This document shows positions 22,370 through 33,877 of a stretch of 64,000 bases of DNA, in pieces (the stretch's first letter is position 1; every line of letters begins with the position of its first letter). The position numbers and the translations under genes were made by a program. This stretch comes from Thalassia testudinum (lineage: Eukaryota; Streptophyta; Magnoliopsida; Alismatales; Hydrocharitaceae). The notes under the pieces are model-generated. The model was not told the DNA's origin. It worked only from the letters and a program-made list of their open reading frames with translations, and made no database searches. The stretch is from contig JAZHRO010000013.1 in assembly GCA_037157565.1 (NCBI GenBank), positions 79,725,501 through 79,789,500 of the forward strand. Reading direction: 5' to 3'.

Positions 22370-22648
22370 GTGGACTAATTGGGAATAAGCATACGTTGAT
22401 CACATTAGCATGCAATTTTCATATTGCACATTCACACGTTTCTGGTTACCTTTTGCATTAGTGTACGTGGTCATTGTTGGTTAATTATTGGGATGTAGCG
22501 AAAGCTACTTTGGCTCTATTACTAGTGTACTTGGTAGATTAGATACTTTATAGATATGCATTAAAGATATGACAATAAAGTTGAGCTCAAAATTCAATTT
22601 TATATGTTATGTGATTAACATGTTACACATACATTTCAAGTGGGAGAT
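22370..22648 (+). other. Copia 3' non-coding sequence with polypurine tract
   Basis: AT-rich non-coding sequence that leads into AAGTGGGAGA at 22638-22647, the characteristic copia polypurine tract, one base before the 3' LTR at 22649. The tract primes plus-strand DNA synthesis and fixes the LTR start. Confidence 0.75.
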
Positions 22649-23474
22649 TGTTGGATTAAAATCCAAAATATGGACTTGTATATGTAAATAAGTATAGCTA
22701 TAATCAAATGACAATAAGTGTTATGATTGTCAACTAAAGCCCATAACTTAAAGTGATAAGATAAGGTTATTGATTTTATATGGGCTAAAATGCAAAAGGA
22801 TGGTGTGGTTATGTTTATATATGTGTAGAGACTCTAGTTGTGAATTGTGTCTTCTCGATTGGCGGAGTTGTAATTCACCTAGCAATTAATCTTTCTAATT
22901 GCTGATTATTATGGGGGTTATGGTCCCCAAGAGATCTTAAGTATCATTCTCAAGCAATCCCCATTGTGACTTAGATTTGAGAGAGAGAAGGTGTGCTGGG
23001 CGACTGAAGAAGAGGGTGTTCTTCTTCTTGGCGTCAAGATCAGATCTTTGTTATTGATCTAAGGGATCTCTTGGAAGGTCATTCCCACGTTTTGCAACCT
23101 CTTACATCACTGGAAAGGATGAATACAAGTTTCTTTACATATTTGTTTCAATATATTTCATGTTCACGTTATATGTCTATGCATATTTGCATAGAGTTAT
23201 CACAGATTTGCATGTCACTTTTATATCTTATGAAAAGGTCGTTAAACCCTCTCTTATGTTCGTATATATTTGTTAGTAACACCTAGGATTATCAAAGATT
23301 AAGTTAGATGTTTCACTTTCTTAGAAAAACCTCGAAACACATTCTGTAACCGTGGGCTCTAGTATGAACTGTAGGTTGCCAATATCAGCACTCATCATGA
23401 GTACCGGTACATGCAATCTACAGATTTGGCTCCAGGTCTTCTAAGTCTAAAATCTGGAACTTGTCTATATTGGT
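22649..23474 (+). repeat. Copia 3' LTR, first part
   Basis: Begins TGTTGGATTAAAATCC and matches the 5' LTR from 8899 (for example 'caaatgacaataagtgtt' and 'cccataacttaaagtgat'). It is cut at 23474 by the complete Tekay element; the last five bases, TTGGT, are the target duplication. Confidence 0.9.
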
Positions 23475-24834
23475 TGTAACGACTCGGTTCCCGAGTCCCT
23501 ACGAGACACGAGAACCGGACCGACTCGACTAATCCCAAGACCCAGTCGTCCAACGAGGAAGTAACCAAAAGACAGTAAAATAAACCACATTCAGCATGAA
23601 TATAACTAACAGTAAGAAAGTACAGCAGTAAGGAAAGAAACTACTACAGTAGGCACCACCACAACAGTAAAACAACATTTATCATACAACAAAAACTGCA
23701 GGTAAAGAAGGTACAGCGGAAACAAACTACTCACTAGAACAGAAACAAAAGAAGGTACAAAACTGTGGCAACTCTACTGGACCCTACTCGGCCCAGCGTC
23801 CTCTGCAGCCGCCGACCCTGGCTGCTCAACACCTGGTCCTGAAAAAGGTAACGAGTGTAACACGTCAGCAAAACGCTGAGTAGAGTGGCAAACTAACTAA
23901 AGGCAACAGTAGAGTGTACAGTAGCTGTTATATTCTATTACTTTCTTTTATTTACATCTTTCAATTTTTCTCACTATTTCATTTACTTCTCAGATCCTTT
24001 ACTTGATCTCGGATGTCCTCGTGGGACGATCTTGATTGCAGTCTTTTCCAAAAGTAGAAGTAGCACGTGGTGCTCTCCTGGCCGGGAGAGTCCCCCGTGG
24101 TGATCCTACCCTCAGTCAACCACCCCAAGGTCACTGACAGACGTAACGGTGACTACGGCACGCGCGATAAACGCACAGGTAGCTAGCCCGTACTGGCACG
24201 CGGTCAGTCGTTTCCGTTAACGGGTGCGCCCAAAGCACAGCACGGAACCAGGGCAGAGCCCTCTCAGTAACAGGGGTCCAACCCCTCCACAGTAACCAAA
24301 CCGGGGCCTTGCCCCTCCACAGTCCGTGCACCCTCGCCTGACTACCCTGGTTTGCCCTAGTGGGCCTAACAAGTCGGTGAAGGAGGCTAGCAGAACCTCG
24401 GGGCCCGTGGGGTAGCTAGTACTCTCCTAACACTACTAGCTCTCCTCGGTACTACGTACACGAGGGCCAACAAGTCGGTACAGAGCGGCCAAGCCTAACC
24501 CCGGGTCCCTGGGGCGACTGGCCCCACTCTGCACTAAAACAGGTACAGGTACTTCCCTCGGTACTGCGTACCCAAGAGACAGTACAAACTACATCTCAGT
24601 TCCATTCCTTTTCTTTCCAGGAGCTCCACTCCTAATTCCCCGTAGGGTTCCAGCCCTTTATCTCAGAACATCATATGTTTCACTTTCCAGATTCACGTTC
24701 TCAATTTCCATGATCTCAAACATGTTTCTTTGTTCATAACAGGCAGCTGTTAATTAATTTCACAGGCAGCTTATATATTCCTTTCCATTTTTCCAAGACT
24801 GCAGTAATATACATTCCACTAGTTTTTCCATCCT

Positions 24835-24970
24835 AGGATTCATGCCATATCCTAGGATCTATCATACAATCTAGTTTTCCGGCCCTAGGATTCATGCAAC
24901 ACCTAGGAGCTATCATTCCATACATTTCTCATTCCTAGGATTCATGCAATGCCCTAGGTTCTAGTTATGA
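24835..24970 (-). repeat. 52-bp tandem repeat in LTR of D
   Basis: About three units containing 'cctaggattcatgc' paired with a second CCTAGG, the reverse of the array described at 13255-13395. The same array lies at 32550-32690 in the other LTR. Confidence 0.8.
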
Positions 24971-25254
24971 TTCCATACTTTAACAGATTTTTTTTTAATG
25001 CTTAAAACCACTCTACCAGGTACAACGGGAGTAATGGGGGCGTGGTCGGGAATCCCGCGCGCCTCCGCGACTCTCAAGACGGCAACCGAACGAGGTCCTA
25101 TCACAAGGATCAAACACAAGGAGTGTCTCAAAACAGTGTATAGCTACTGTAGGCGGGTAGAGGAATAAATTCTGAAACGAACGCAACTCGAATCGCGGAA
25201 AACGGAGCCCAAACGGGCCCTAACGGGTCGAGAAAGACAATACTGTGCAAAATC

Positions 25255-25282
25255 AGACGTCTGGAACTCCTTCCAGACGTCT
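25255..25282 (-). repeat. Downstream paired-palindrome hairpin (element D, 3' LTR)
   Basis: AGACGTCTGGAA (25255-25266), a four-base loop, and TTCCAGACGTCT (25271-25282) form a perfect 12-bp stem. An identical copy lies in the 5' LTR near 32970-32999. It sits about 878 bases from the LTR start. Confidence 0.9.
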
Positions 25283-25910
25283 TAAACGGTGGATCAGAGA
25301 ATTACCTGTTCGGCTTGGTTCCCCGGACGTCCAGAAGTCTGTGGGGACGTCTCTCCTAGATCCCAGACGTCCGATGGTCTCTCCGGACGTCTGGAGGTCA
25401 CTCCCGCCGTCTGGTACAACTTCCAGACGTCTGATTCGCAAAGGATGACGAATCCGAGCACCTGCGCACAGCCAACCCTCCTCCCTCAGTACGGTCAGTC
25501 GACAGAAAGAAGGAGAAAGCGGAACTCACCTTTCAGACGTCTGTATGATCTCACAGACGTCGATCTTGTCGTTTGGATATCAGTCCAGACGTCTGATTCT
25601 GGAGATTTTTCCAGAATCAGAACCTCGCTCGGCCTCCGCTCGCGACGCCGCCCGCGTCGCACCTCGCGCGTCCGCTGCTCCGCCCGCAGCAGGTCCCTCT
25701 CCGCGACGCTCTGCGCCCTCCGCCGGCCGGCCAAGCCGCTCCCGGCGAGCTCGCCCTCACGGCAGAGCCCCGCCCTCGCACGCCGCAGCTCCTCCGCGCC
25801 TACTGCGGCCGCCGCTGCCGCTGCGCCCTCGCGTCCGCTCGCTCTCGCGCACAGGCAGGAGAGAAGGAGGAAGATGGTGGAGACGGGAGGGGAGGCGCGC
25901 CCCCTCCCCC

Positions 25911-25920
25911 TTTTAACGCC
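25911..25920 (-). promoter_or_regulatory. TATA-like site of element D LTR (weakened)
   Basis: The minus strand reads GGCGTTAAAA at the place where copy E has CTTATAAGG. The 5' LTR carries the same sequence near 33628-33637. The core departs from a good TATA box, so promoter strength is doubtful. Confidence 0.35.
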
Positions 25921-26178
25921 GCGCGGAGAGGAGGGAGAGACGGCCGCAGTCGCCTGCAGCCGCAGAGAAGATGCGGATCGCAGGTCTGCGCGCACAGGCG
26001 CGCAGACGAATATCCCGTGCGAGCATAACTGTTCGCCAGACGTCTGTAAACTATCCCGGACGTCTGGTCAGACGTCCGGATGTGATCCCAGACGTCTTTA
26101 CAGACATCTGGGCCACCTCCCAGACGTCTTAAAAGACGTCTGGGGCACGCGCTCGTTACAATATAACAAACTCAAAGG

Positions 26179-26198
26179 AAGTTTCGTCCCCGAAACTT
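26179..26198 (-). promoter_or_regulatory. Conserved Tekay hairpin upstream of the 3' LTR
   Basis: AAGTTTCG and CGAAACTT flank a four-base loop, a perfect 8-bp stem about 19 bases before the 3' LTR and just past the Pol stop. The motif is characteristic of Tekay/Del elements. A conventional purine-only tract next to the LTR is not obvious; the sequence between hairpin and LTR reads CTTTGAGTTTG in element sense. Confidence 0.6.
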
Positions 26199-26246
26199 GC
26201 GCCAACTAGGGTGCGGAAAAAGGATGTCCAAATAACCATAACAAAC

Positions 26247-29200
26247 TCAAAGAGGACCGAAGCCGGTCCGAAAAGACGTACCCGCGAAAAGCTCTGGGTA
26301 CCGCTCCCGCATTGCCGCCTCAGGCTCCCAGGTAGCCTCCTCGTACCGCTGGCTCCTCCACAAAACCTTTACCAGGGGTACTTGCTTTCGTCTCAACCTG
26401 CGGACGGCTCGGTCTAGGATCTGCACTGGCCGCTCGGGGTAGGTCAGGTCGTCGTTCACCTCGACGCTCTCGTGACTCAGTACGTGGCTGGGATCGGCTA
26501 CGTACTTCCTGAGGTTGGACACGTGGAACACGTCGTGCACACCAGAAAGCTGCGGGGGAAGGGCAAGTCTGTAAGCAACGGGTCCAACCCGCTCCAGGAC
26601 CTCGAAGGGCCCCACGAACCTCGGCGCGAGCTTCCCTCTCACCCCAAACCGCTGTAAGCCCTTCATGGGCGAAACACGAAGAAAGACGTGGTCCCCAACC
26701 TCGAACTGCACCTCTCTGCGTCTGCGATCTGCGTAGCTCTTCTGTCTGCTCCTGACAGTGCGGAGTCGTCTGTGGATCTGTTCAACTACCTCCTGACTCT
26801 GCCGGATCAACCTGGGGCCAACCTCCCACTTGGTCCCCACCTCAACCCAACTCAAGGGTGCCATGCATTTTCGTCCGTACAGAGCCTCGTAGGGAGCCAT
26901 GCCGATGCTCGAGTGATAACTGTTGTTGTATGCAAACTCTGCCAGGGGCAGGTGCTCCTCCCAAGAGCCCCTCCAGTCTAGTACACAGGCACGCAAAAGA
27001 TCCTCAAGTGTCTGTATCGTGCATTCCGACTGTTCGTCCGTCTGGGGGTGGTAAGCCGTGCTAAACCTCAACCTCGTCCCCAAAGCCTGCTGAAACTCAG
27101 CCCAAAACTGGGACGTAAAGCGGGTATCCCGGTCGGATACGATCTCCCGCGGAACTCCGTGTAGTCGCACCACATCACGGATATACCTCTCTGCCAACTG
27201 TGCTGGTCCCAAAGTGACTCGGATCGGCAAGAATCGTGCCGTCTTCGTCAACCTATCCACTATTACCCAGACCGAGTCGTGTCCTCGCTGGGTAACAGGT
27301 AAGCCCACCACCAAGTCCATGGTGATGCTCTCCCACTTCCACTCTGGCACTGGAAGCGGCTGAAGCGGCCCTGCAGGCCTCTGATGCTCGGCTTTCACCT
27401 GCTGGCACACTAAGCACTGCTGCACGAACTCACCCACATCCCGCTTCATCCCTCTCCACCAGAACTCGCGTCTCAGGTCATGGTACATTTTCGTGTTTCC
27501 GGGATGTATGGTGAATCTGGAACCGTGTGCCTCCGTCAGGAGCTCTCTCAACAGCTCCTCGTCTCTGGGGACGCACAGCCGTCCCCTCAAGCGTAACACC
27601 TGGTCTGTGAAAGAGAAGTCCCCTGGGTCCCCTGACAGTACTCTGTCGCGCAAAGACTGCAAGTACGGATCGGCCATCTGTCCCGTGATGATGCGGTCTA
27701 TCAACTCTGGTCTGGTCTGCCGTGTCACCGTCACTGCCCCACAGTACCCTCGTAACTCTAGAGGTCGCCAACTGCCCACCTCCTCCAAAAGGCTCCAACT
27801 CTGTAACTGTAGACTGGCCAAGCGTGCGGGCGCCTTACGGCTCAAGGCATCAGCCACCACATTGGCCTTTCCCGGGTGGTAGGAGATGCTGCAGTCGTAG
27901 TCCTTCAGGAGCTCCAACCAACGTCTCTGTCTCATGTTGAGCTCCTTCTGGTCAAAAAGATATCTGAGGCTCTTGTGATCTGTAAAAATCTCGAAGGTCT
28001 CACCGTACAAGTAGTGCCTCCATGTCTTCAGCGCGAAGACAACAGCTGCCAACTCTAGGTCGTGGGTAGGGTAGGTATGCTCATGGGGCTTCAGTTGCCG
28101 CGAAGCGTAAGCGACCACGTGACCCCTCTGCATGAGCACACCTCCTAACCCCTGCAAGGAAGCGTCCGTGTACACAACGAACCCGCCACTACTGTCAGGA
28201 ATGGTGAGCACGGGAGCCGAGGTCAACCTCTCCTTCAGCTCCAGAAAACACGCCTTACAGGCGTCTGTCCAAGTGAAAGGCACATCCTTCCGAGTCAACT
28301 GTGTCATAGGACGTGCAATCTGCGAAAACCCTCTGATGAACCGTCTGTAGTAACCTGCCAGTCCCAGGAAACTGCGAATCTCAGTGACTGAACGCGGTCT
28401 CTCCCACCTGAGCACTGCCTCGACCTTGGCGGGATCCACCGCCAGGCCGTCTCCAGAGATCACATGACCCAAAAAGGTCACCTCCCTCAACCAGAACTCG
28501 CACTTGCTGTATTTGGCGTACAGCCTGCGTCGTCTCAGAGTGTCCAGAACCATCCGCAAGTGCTGTCCGTGCTGCGTCCGATCTCTAGAATAGATGAGTA
28601 CATCATCTATGAAAACCACCACAAACTGGTCCAAGTACGGTCTGAACACCCGGTTCATCAGGTCCATGAAAGCAGCGGGGGCATTGGTCAGCCCAAACGG
28701 CATGACCAAAAACTCGTAGTGTCCGTATCGGGTGCGGAAAGCTGTCTTGGAGACGTCGGTCTCCCTGATCCTCAACTGGTGGTATCCAGACCTCAAGTCG
28801 ATCTTGGAAAACACCGTGGCACCCCGCAACTGGTCAAACAAATCGTCAATCCTCGGCAGCGGATATCTGTTCTTGATGGTGACCCTATTCAGCTGTCGGT
28901 AGTCCACACAAAGGCGTAGGGTCCCATCCTTCTTCTTTACAAACAGTACCGGGGCTCCCCAGGGAGACGCACTGGGCCTCACGAAACCCTTCTCCAAAAG
29001 GTCCTGCAACTGAGACTTGAGCTCTCGCAGCTCAAGCGGTGCCATCCTGTATGGCGCGGTGGAGATGGGGCTGGTCCCTGGTACTAGTGAGATCTCAAAC
29101 TCGATCTCACGCTCGGGCGGTAGTCCTGGTAACTCGTCTGGAAACACGTCGGGGTACTCTCTGACCACCGGGATGCTCTGGAAGTCTGCCACGGGGCTGT

Positions 29201-31010
29201 GCTCTGCCACCACACAAGCTAAGAAGCCCTCACACCCCTGACTCAAAAGTCTCACCGCCCGAAGTGCCGAAATGCACCTGAAACCTCCGTCCACTGGCTG
29301 CCCGTGAAACTCGAAGGAAGGCAACTCCGGAATGGAGAAGACAATCTTCCTCTCAAAGCAGTCTACCAATGCGTGGTAAGCGGACAGCCAATCCATCCCC
29401 AGGATCACCCCAAAGTCCTCCATCTGTATCATAATCAGGTCAGCTGGCAGGCTGTGTCCCCCGATGCTGACCCCGCAACCCGTGTACACCTCCTCAGCTA
29501 CAAACAACTGACCACTCGGACCTCTGATTACGAACGGGTTCTCTAACAATGTATAATCCTGGTCCAAACTAACTGCGAAACTGTCTGCGACAAACGAGTG
29601 CGTAGCGCCGGAATCGAAAAGCGTGTAAACGAGTCTGCCAGAAACTGAAACCATACCTGCTACCACGGATCCCGAAGCTCTGGCGTCCCTGTGTGTTAGG
29701 GCGTTGATACGCCCCTCAGCTCTAGGTGCGGACGAAGCAGCCACACTCTGCGTCGGACGGGTAGGTGCTGGCCGGTACCCTCCTCGCGACTGCGGTCCTC
29801 CTCCTCGCGCCTGGAAATCGCGGCCTCCTGCGCGCCCTCCAGTGCTCTGCGCGGGAAGTATCTGCTGACCTCCTGCCCTAGATGGGCAGTCCCTCCTGAC
29901 GTGGCCCGGCTGGCCACACTGGTAGCAGAGGGGAACCCGACTCCCGCCCTCAGTGAGTCCCTGCTGTCGGCTAGGCGGGGGTCCGGTGCTGGCTACTGGC
30001 CCCTGTCGAGGGCCCCCAAAGGCCACTGATGGCCCTGCACAACGTGACGGCTCTCCTGCGGACGCCACGTGTCTCCGTTCTCGCCGGCCCTGTGAGAAGT
30101 CTGGCTGAAAGGGCCTCTTCCGCCCGCCGTCGGTCTCTCGCGCGGACGGGTTGGTCTCCTCGTAAGTCATGGCTGCCTCTACCACTCTCGAAAACGTCGG
30201 CAGCTTCAGGGGTTTGACATACCCCCGGATCGCAGGCCGGAGCCCCTCGGTGAACCTCCAAAGGCGCTCCTCCTCAGTGGCTACCGCTGTCGCTGCAAAG
30301 CGGGACAGCTCCAAGAAACGCGTGCGGTACGCGCTCACGGTCATCGTCCCTTGGCGGAGAGTGTGGAACTCCCGCCTCCTCTGGTCCTGCCACATCTGGG
30401 GAAAGTACTGCTCGCAGAAGAGGGTGACGAACTGGTCCCACGTCGGCTCGTCCCTCTCCTGTCCCCGGACCGCCCTCCACCACCGGTGTGCCGCACTCTC
30501 CAGCTGGTACGTGGCAAAGGCCACGCGGCACTCCACCGGGGGGCGAAGGGTGTCGAAGATCTTCTCCAGCTGCTCAAGCCAGTCCTCTGCCTCGGTCGGG
30601 TCCTCATCCCCCTTGAAGGAGGGGGGCTTCAGCTTCCGGAACTGTCCGAAAAGCTCGAAGTGGTGCTATAGGGGAGGTGCTGGTGCACCTCCAGGCGAAG
30701 GTGTCTCGTGTACAGAAGTGTCGGAGGAAGGTGGGGGCGGCAGGGGCCCATCCCCTCCCTCGCGTCCAGCGCCGCGTCCGTCGCGTGGCCCCACAGAGGA
30801 CTCCCCCTCTGCAACCCCAGGAGGAGGTGCTCGGGGCGGTGGGTGGAGCTCCTCTCGTACAATATCCCGTATCAGTCTAGCGAGGTCCTGGGCCTGGATG
30901 CCAGGGAGTGGTGGCTGGTCCACCGAGACATCAACGACAGCACGTCCACCTCGCCGACCTCGCCCTCGGCCGCGCCCGCGGCCAGTCTCGCCAGTCCCAC
31001 GACGAGGCAT
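26247..31010 (-). CDS. Tekay Gag-Pol polyprotein, one in-frame amber codon
   Basis: ATG at 31008-31010 ([18 protein letters not shown]) opens a 1,588-codon frame ending at 26247. Codon 115 (30666-30668) is TAG; element E has CAG there. After it everything is open. Positions counted from 30536: Gag core 15-85, CCHC zinc knuckle [14 protein letters not shown] 204-217, protease FDSGATHS 307-314, RT with CVDYRQLN 543-550 and FIDDVLIYS 642-650, and RNase H with YTDAS 789-793 and [10 protein letters not shown] 851-860. Integrase follows with its HHCC finger at 1005-1044, DDE Asp at 1073 and 1135, and Glu at 1171 within TDEQSE (TDGQSE is usual). A chromodomain ([18 protein letters not shown]) lies at about 1370-1417. 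In the cell this would supply capsid, replication enzymes and chromatin targeting. Confidence 0.95.
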
Positions 31011-31174
31011 CTCCTGCAAGGAGACGCGAAACAAAACGGAAACGTCAAAACAGACGGTACCTAACAACACTTCTAAGAGCTCAAGTCAAGAGATATGTTG
31101 TGGTGGCTACTCTAGCTATAAACATGTGAATTGGTTATTTTCCAGTCAGTTGATTCACTTCTCGGGACGACCTT

Positions 31175-31186
31175 GCTCTGATACCA
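31175..31186 (-). promoter_or_regulatory. Primer-binding site of element D (tRNA-iMet)
   Basis: On the minus strand TGGTATCAGAGC lies three bases inside the 5' LTR. It is an exact match to the plant initiator tRNA-Met 3' end. Confidence 0.93.
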
Positions 31187-31189
31187 TCT

Positions 31190-33877
31190 TGTAACGACCC
31201 GGTTCCCGAGTCCCTACGAGACACGAGAACCGGACCGACTCGACTAATCCCAAGACCCAGTCGTCCAACGAGGAAGTAACCAAAAGACAGTAAAATAAAC
31301 CACATTCAGCATGAATATAACTAACAGTAAGAAAGTACAGCAGTAAGGAAAGAAACTACTACAGTAGGCACCACCACAACAGTAAAACAACATTTATCAT
31401 ATAACAAAAACTGCAGGTAAAAAAAAGGTACAGCGGAAACAAACTACTCACTAGAACAGAAACAAAAGAAGGTACAAAACTGTGGCAACTCTACTGGACC
31501 CTACTCGGCCCAGCGTCCTCTGCAGCCGCCGACCCTGGCTGCTCAACACCTGGTCCTGAAAAAGGTAACGAGTGTAACACGTCAGCAAAACGCTGAGTAG
31601 AGTGGCAAACTAACTAAAGGCAACAGTAGAGTGTACAGTAGCTGTTATATTCTATTACTTTCTTTTATTTACATCTTTCAATTTTTCTCACTATTTCATT
31701 TACTTCTCAGATCCTTTACTTGATCTCGGATGTCCTCGTGGGACGATCTTGATTGCAGTCTTTTCCAAAAGTAGAAGTAGCACGTGGTGCTCTCCTGGCC
31801 GGGAGAGTCCCCCGTGGTGATCCTACCCTCAGTCAACCACCCCAAGGTCACTGACAGACGTAACGGTGACTACGGCACGCGCGATAAACGCACAGGTAGC
31901 TAGCCCGTACTGGCACGCGGTCAGTCGTTTCCGTTAACGGGTGCGCCCAAAGCACAGCACGGAACCAGGGCAGAGCCCTCTCAGTAACAGGGGTCCAACC
32001 CCTCCACAGTAACCAAACCGGGGCCTTGCCCCTCCACAGTCCGCGCACCCTCGCCTGACTACCCTGGTTTGCCCTAGTGGGCCTAACAAGTCGGTAAAGG
32101 AGGCTAGCAGAACCCCGGGGCCCGTGGGGTAGCTAGTACTCTCCTAACACTACTAGCTCTCCTCGGTACTACGTACACGAGTGCCAACAAGTCGGTACAG
32201 AGCGGCCAAGCCTAACCCCGGGTCCCTGGGGCGGCTGGCCCCACTCTGCACTAAAACAGGTACAGGTACTTCCTTCGGTACTGCGTACCCAAGAGACAGT
32301 ACAAACTACATCTCAGTTCCATTCCTTTTCTTTCCAGGAGCTCCACTCCTAATTCCCCGTAGGGTTCCAGCCCTTTATCTCAGAACATCATATGTTTCAC
32401 TTTCCAGATTCACGTTCTCAATTTCCATGATCTCAAACATGTTTCTTTGTTCATAACAGGCAGCTGTTAATTAATTTCACAGGCAGCTTATATATTCCTT
32501 TCCATTTTTCCAAGACTGCAGTAATATACATTCCACTAGTTTTTCCATCCTAGGATTCATGCCATATCCTAGGATCTATCATACAATCTAGTTTTCCGGC
32601 CCTAGGATTCATGCAACACCTAGGAGCTATCATTCGATACATTTCTCATTCCTAGGATTCATGCAATGCCCTAGGTTCTAGTTATGATTCCATACTTTAA
32701 CAGATTTTTTTTTAATGCTTAAAACCACTCTACCAGGTACAACGGGAGTAATGGGGGCGTGGTCGGGAATCCCGCGCGCCTCCGCGACTCTCAAGACGGC
32801 AACCGAACAAGGTCCTATCACAAGGATCAAACACAAGGAGTGTCTCAAAACAGTGTATAGCTACTGTAGGCGGGTAGAGGAATAAATTCTGAAACGAACG
32901 CAACTCGAATCGCGGAAAACGGAGCCCAAACGGGCCCTAACGGGTCGAGAAAGACAATACTGTGCAAAATCAGACGTCTGGAACTCCTTCCAGACGTCTT
33001 AAACGGTGGATCAGAGAATTACCTGTTCGGCTTGGTTCCCCGGACGTCCAGAAGTCTGTGGGGACGTCTCTCCTAGATCCCAGACGTCCGATGGTCTCTC
33101 CGGACGTCTGGAGGTCACTCCCGCCGTCTGGTACAACTTCCAGACGTCTGATTCGCAAAGGATGACGAATCCGAGCACCTGCGCACAGCCAACCCTCCTC
33201 CCTCAGTACGGTCAGTCGACAGAAAGAAGGAGAAAGCGGAACTCACCTTTCAGACGTCTGTATGATCTCACAGACGTCGATCTTGTCGTTTGGATATCAG
33301 TCCAGACGTCTGATTCTGGAGATTTTTCCAGAATCAGAACCTCGCTCGGCCTCCGCTCGCGACGCCGCCCGCGTCGCACCTCGCGCGTCCGCTGCTCCGC
33401 CCGCAGCAGGTCCCTCTCCGCGACGCTCTGCGCCCTCCGCCGGCCGGCCAAGCCGCTCCCGGCGAGCTCGCCCTCACGGCAGAGCCCCGCCCTCGCACGC
33501 CGCAGCTCCTCCGCGCCTACTGCGGCCGCCGCTGCCGCTGCGCCCTCGCGTCCGCTCGCTCTCGCGCACAGGCAGGAGAGAAGGAGGAAGATGGTGGAGA
33601 CGGGAGGGGAGGCGCGCCCCCTCCCCCTTTTAACGCCGCGCGGAGAGGAGGGAGAGACGGCCGCAGTCGCCTGCAGCCGCAGAGAAGATGCGGATCGCAG
33701 GTCTGCGCGCACAGGCGCGCAGACGAATATCCCGTGCGAGCATAACTGTTCGCCAGACGTCTGTAAACTATCCCGGACGTCTGGTCAGACGTCCGGATGT
33801 GATCCCAGACGTTTTTACAGACGTCTGGGCCACCTCCCAGACGTCTTAAAAGACGTCTGGGGCACGCGCTCGTTACA
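31190..33877 (-). repeat. 5' LTR of element D
   Basis: 2,688 bp, nearly identical to the 3' LTR. Differences seen by eye include changes at its first bases (CCC for CTC), a 2-bp longer A-run near 31420, and two changes within the GACGTC cluster close to 33825. Being upstream in element sense, it would supply the promoter. Confidence 0.95.

Larger units (their letters stand above)
23475..26160 (-). repeat. 3' LTR of element D
   Basis: 2,686 bp, the downstream LTR in element sense. Features: U3 start at 26160, GACGTC clusters at about 26035-26145 and 25255-25600, a TATA-like site near 25911-25920, and a 52-bp tandem repeat at 24835-24970. The GC-rich middle (25600-26010) gives long open frames on both strands that are repeated identically in the other LTR; these look like composition effects. 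Confidence 0.95.
23475..33877 (-). mobile_element. Complete, young Tekay-type Ty3/gypsy chromovirus (element D)
   Basis: Length 10,403 bp with TTGGT duplicated at 23470-23474 and 33878-33882. Two LTRs (23475-26160 and 31190-33877) begin TGTAACGA and end CGTTACA on the plus strand. By eye they differ at 13 substitutions (11 transitions) plus one 2-bp gap. At the rice LTR rate of 1.3e-8 per site per year that is about 0.2 million years. The element has a tRNA-iMet primer site, one Gag-Pol frame with a C-terminal chromodomain, and the conserved Tekay hairpin before the 3' LTR. Only one in-frame stop separates it from a full frame. It lies inside the copia 3' LTR. Confidence 0.97.

Noticed and set aside
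25289..26209. A 306-codon plus-strand frame and a 166-codon minus-strand frame within the LTR of element D, repeated at 33006-33893 and 33212-33712
   Set aside because: They lie in the GC-rich LTR leader and appear twice only because the LTRs are identical. They have Arg/Ala-rich composition without domains, and the other Tekay LTR copies do not keep the frames.
30666..30668. Programmed amber readthrough in element D
   Set aside because: The stop lies within the Gag N-terminal arm rather than between Gag and Pol, and the related element has CAG there; a point mutation explains it.
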